Source: Acidobacteriota bacterium (GTDB taxonomy: Bacteria; Acidobacteriota; Blastocatellia; Pyrinomonadales; Pyrinomonadaceae). Taken from it: DNA of 64,000 bases. The notes beneath the pieces were generated by a model. The model did not search any database and had not been told where the DNA came from. It saw nothing but the letters and a program-made list of their open reading frames with translations. The translations under genes were made by a program, and so were the position numbers. Shown here piece after piece: positions 61,417-64,000 of this stretch. The stretch covers positions 1-64,000 of the forward strand of contig JAKOVX010000033.1 of NCBI GenBank assembly GCA_029781855.1, read 5' to 3'. The first letter of the stretch is position 1, and each line of letters begins with the position of its first letter.

Positions 61417-62376
61417 ATGATGGGTCAGTTTGACGAACCCCCGAGCATTCCTTTAGGCCTGATCGAACAGATCGCCTCGATCATCGATTCGGGGAGACAG
61501 CTAAATAATCGTGAGCTGCTGACGAATTGTCGGGATGCCGGCGTAGATAACTTCGCGACCGATCCGCATCTATGTCATGAGATCGCGGAAACAGCACTTA
61601 ATTACCTCATAGCAACAAAGTACGGAAAACCACTGTTGTCTTCGGACGATACCCGCAGAGCGTGCACCGAAATACTTAGACCGCTGCAACAAAGTCTGCC
61701 GACCCAATCGTGGCGGAGTACGACACAAGTTTCTTATCAGCAGTTTTCCACTCCGGCACCGATCGCATGCCTTGCCGCGTACCTGATGAATTTAAGTGGC
61801 TGCGGTACGGTCCTTGAACCATCGTGCGGAACGGGGAGTCTTGCGGTCTGGGCGCAAGCTGCGGGAGCGACGGTCATTACGAACGAAATAGATCCAAGGA
61901 GACGGCAGCTTGCCAGACTTATTGGCTTCGATCCGACCGGTCATAATGCCGAATTCATCGATGACTTTTTGCCTGAGAGCATTGCCCCTAACGCGGTATT
62001 GGTCAATCCACCATTCTCTTCAAGCGGAGGCCGTGTAGAACGGAACCGGAATAAGTTCGGGTTTCGACATGTCGAGTCCGCTCTTCGCCGTCTCGCAAGC
62101 GGCGGTCGGTTCGCGGTCATCCTCGGCGAGGGCGGATCGCCCGGAAGTGTTTCGGGAAGTCGGTTTTGGGACTCGTTGTCGCCCCGCATTAGAATTACCA
62201 AATCTATCAGCCTTCCCGGTCGCGAGTATTACCGCAATGGCACAACGGTCGGCGTAACTTTGATCCTCGGTTGGAAATCTCCATTCGATAAGCCGGAAGG
62301 TGAAGTCACGTTTATCCACAAGCCGCAGAGCTTCGACAACATCGAAGCAGCCTTCGAGTCGATCAAATCCGAATAG
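61417..62376 (+). CDS. N6-adenine DNA methyltransferase
   Basis: The 319-aa protein has a QFSTP start-of-domain motif (109-113), the SAM-binding LEPSCGTGSLA (133-143), an acidic NEIDP and the catalytic NPPF (197-200). This is the gamma-type N6-adenine methyltransferase set. No target-recognition domain is evident. It is followed two genes later by a Strawberry-notch helicase. Phage P1 DarB combines methyltransferase and helicase in one polypeptide for anti-restriction, and this looks like a split version. It ends in TAG, 2 bp before the next gene. Confidence 0.88.
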   Translation: MMGQFDEPPSIPLGLIEQIASIIDSGRQLNNRELLTNCRDAGVDNFATDPHLCHEIAETALNYLIATKYGKPLLSSDDTRRACTEILRPLQQSLPTQSWRSTTQVSYQQFSTPAPIACLAAYLMNLSGCGTVLEPSCGTGSLAVWAQAAGATVITNEIDPRRRQLARLIGFDPTGHNAEFIDDFLPESIAPNAVLVNPPFSSSGGRVERNRNKFGFRHVESALRRLASGGRFAVILGEGGSPGSVSGSRFWDSLSPRIRITKSISLPGREYYRNGTTVGVTLILGWKSPFDKPEGEVTFIHKPQSFDNIEAAFESIKSE

Positions 62377-62378
62377 CT

Positions 62379-63077
62379 ATGAACTACCAGCAACTTCACG
62401 AAGCCGTCAAAAACGGCTCCATCACTTGCGCCGTGGATACAAACGGCAGGAAACACCGATTCTTTATCTCTGATGGTGGCAGTCTGTGTCGGTTCAAACC
62501 TCGGAGCAGCCGACGCGGATATGTGGTATACGAGTCCGATCTTGCACGCTATTCGCAATTCATACCCTCCAAACCTCCACCAACCGGTGAAGAGAAGTTT
62601 AGAAAGGAATATAGACTCATCGAAAAGTACAAGCGGATGGCCCGCGAAGCGAGTTTTTCGAATCATTTCATTCGGGACTGTCTCGAACTGCCGGATTTCG
62701 ATACGTGGAGAAACGACGTTGTCGAACCGAATTCCTGGGAAAAGAATAAAAACCTGCGCCCGAAGACTCTCTACGAGCTGCACATAACGACGGGAACCAG
62801 TATCGACGGTAAGGTTATCTCGCTGAACAGGATCGCCAAGAAGTACCCGCGTGAGATCGAACGGCTTCGCGAATCTATCCGAAGCACGTCAGCCGGCGCA
62901 TTTATCACCGGCCGTTGGGCGAAATTCGCCGGGTACGACATATCGCTCGAAACCGAATTCAACGCGGAGACCGGGGACTTTCGCGGCTTCTTATCGCTGG
63001 AATACGCAGGCTGCGGCAACGGTTACTATTACCTGCTCATCAACGACGAAAACTTCATCGGCTACGACGTCGATTGA
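62379..63077 (+). CDS. Unknown protein between methyltransferase and SNO helicase
   Basis: The 232-aa soluble protein (MNYQQLHEAVKNGSITCAVDTNGRKHRFF...) belongs to no family I recognise. The N-terminal 60 residues look like a small beta domain; the C-terminus ends in a beta-rich segment (FRGFLSLEYAGCGNGYYYLLINDE). Two base pairs separate its start from the methyltransferase stop, and the helicase ATG follows its TGA immediately. The three are surely co-translated, so it is probably a partner of that module. Confidence 0.7.
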   Translation: MNYQQLHEAVKNGSITCAVDTNGRKHRFFISDGGSLCRFKPRSSRRGYVVYESDLARYSQFIPSKPPPTGEEKFRKEYRLIEKYKRMAREASFSNHFIRDCLELPDFDTWRNDVVEPNSWEKNKNLRPKTLYELHITTGTSIDGKVISLNRIAKKYPREIERLRESIRSTSAGAFITGRWAKFAGYDISLETEFNAETGDFRGFLSLEYAGCGNGYYYLLINDENFIGYDVD

Positions 63078-64000
63078 ATGGGCCCGGAACCCAGGAATTC
63101 GCAGCCGGCGTCAGTTCAACCCACTAATCACTCAAAAATGTTATCAAGTTACCAACAGTCGGCGGGCGCAGCTGCGCCGTTTTCAGCAACAGCGGCAGCC
63201 ACCGTGTCTGTAGAGACGAGCGAGCCTGATACTACTAATCAGATATTCGCGTACGCACCTCGATTCGTTGTCGGCGGGGCTTCGCATCCCGGCGTCATAG
63301 TCGAGCCGCCCGGGCTTGCGAATGTCGAACCGCCCCCGATCCGTTATCGTGCCTGTTTGCCGGCAGAGTTATCCGAAACGGGCAAACTCTCCGCGATGCA
63401 GATCGAGAGGATCATCTATGCGGGGCAGGCTCACGGGCAAAGACTTCCCGACGGCTCCCGCGCCGGGATTAGCATCGGTGATGGAACCGGAACGGGAAAG
63501 ACCGCTACCTTGGCCGGAGTAGTTCTGGACAACTGGTTTCAGGGAAGACGGCGCTCCATCTGGTTCTCCGTAAAGGCGGACCTGATGGAAGCGGTATCGG
63601 ACGAATTCCAAAGGCTCGGCCTGATGCCACCCATAAAGCTCATCAACGACTTTCCAACGGACGGCGAAATGGCATTCGGCGACGGGATAGTTTTCTGCAC
63701 ATATCGATCACTGATCGCTCGGTCGAAATCAGGCAAACGCCGCATAGATCAGCTAACCCGTTGGCTCGGCAGCGATGGAGTGGTCATTTTCGACGAAGGC
63801 CATAAGGCGAAGTACGCCTTCGCCGATGATCGAGGCAAATCGACACAGACCGGAGCCGCCGTGCTGGAGATCCAGGACCCGGTGAAGTTTCCGGATCTTC
63901 GAGTCGTGTACTCGTCGGCAACATCGGCAGGTGAGGTCCGGCACTTGGCGTATATGTCGCGTCTCGGGCTATGGGGTGAAGGAACGAACTTCCCATTGGG
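63078..64000 (+). CDS. Strawberry-notch-like helicase/ATPase (3' end outside window)
   Basis: An open frame runs from ATG 63078, directly after the preceding TGA, to the right edge (307 codons, no stop). After a variable Ala/Ser-rich N-terminus come a Q-like region (LSAMQIERIIYAGQAH), Walker A GISIGDGTGTGKTAT (about 130-144), Walker B VVIFDEGHKAK and motif III-like VVYSSATSAGE. The GDGTGTGK and DEGHKAK forms fit SNO-family SF2 proteins, typical of large plasmids and phages, where they accompany a DNA methyltransferase. Confidence 0.88.
   Translation, partial: MGPEPRNSQPASVQPTNHSKMLSSYQQSAGAAAPFSATAAATVSVETSEPDTTNQIFAYAPRFVVGGASHPGVIVEPPGLANVEPPPIRYRACLPAELSETGKLSAMQIERIIYAGQAHGQRLPDGSRAGISIGDGTGTGKTATLAGVVLDNWFQGRRRSIWFSVKADLMEAVSDEFQRLGLMPPIKLINDFPTDGEMAFGDGIVFCTYRSLIARSKSGKRRIDQLTRWLGSDGVVIFDEGHKAKYAFADDRGKSTQTGAAVLEIQDPVKFPDLRVVYSSATSAGEVRHLAYMSRLGLWGEGTNFPL

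Overview
The window (64 kb) looks like genomic or large-plasmid DNA of a Gram-negative-type bacterium. There is no rRNA or tRNA to place it. The ECF-type sigma/zinc-finger anti-sigma pair with a CHAT protein and an S9 peptidase, and the general protein style, suggest Acidobacteriota (Blastocatellia/Pyrinomonadales-like). That is inference with modest confidence. TAG, TGA and TAA all serve as ordinary stop codons.

Region 1 (1-14.4 kb, all minus strand) is a BREX phage-defence locus read right to left: a CARF-AAA+-Fis sigma-54 activator, then a PolB-type 3'-5' exonuclease, a BrxE-like protein, brxA, brxB, brxC, pglX and pglZ, which runs off the left edge. The order matches type 6 BREX, so brxD and brxHI are expected just outside the window. 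A near-consensus sigma-54 promoter (12759-12774) sits directly before the exonuclease gene, so the adjacent CARF regulator probably switches on the whole operon. pglX carries an in-frame amber codon that splits it into a 191-aa head and a methyltransferase body.

Region 2 (14.5-21.0 kb, minus strand) is a tightly coupled operon with ATGA/TAATG overlaps: sigma factor, zinc-finger anti-sigma factor, secreted S9 prolyl-oligopeptidase-like enzyme, 75-aa secreted cysteine-containing peptide, and a TPR-CHAT protease-like protein. A decayed sigma-54 activator fragment and short direct repeats lie at 21.2-21.6 kb, before the next region.

Region 3 (21.7-64 kb) is a conjugative element. A plus-strand block left of the transfer origin (SLOG-fold protein, two SSBs, two unknown proteins, RNase HI) looks like a leading region. 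A candidate oriT with a MOBP-like nic motif lies near 26.7 kb. It is followed by a ribbon-helix-helix accessory protein with its own palindromic operator, a HUH relaxase and a long unknown protein. Cargo follows: a MerR-type regulator with a clear tripartite operator, a VWA protein, a zeta-toxin-like P-loop kinase, an ankyrin-repeat protein and a small acidic protein. The mating apparatus is divergent from about 48.1 kb. virB1, virB8, virB9, virB10, a MoxR-like AAA+ ATPase (no VirB11 is visible), an amber-interrupted membrane protein, the VirD4/TraG coupling protein and a second membrane protein run left. virB2, virB3, virB4, virB5 and virB6 run right. A second cargo block holds a HEPN-domain protein, a 797-aa zinc-ribbon/PD-(D/E)XK protein, a SRAP protein and a zinc-ribbon protein. 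The window ends in a replication/anti-restriction-like module: a DUF3854 primase-like protein, an N6-adenine methyltransferase, an unknown protein and a Strawberry-notch helicase cut by the right edge. No integrase, Rep or ParA is visible, so plasmid versus integrative element cannot be decided here.
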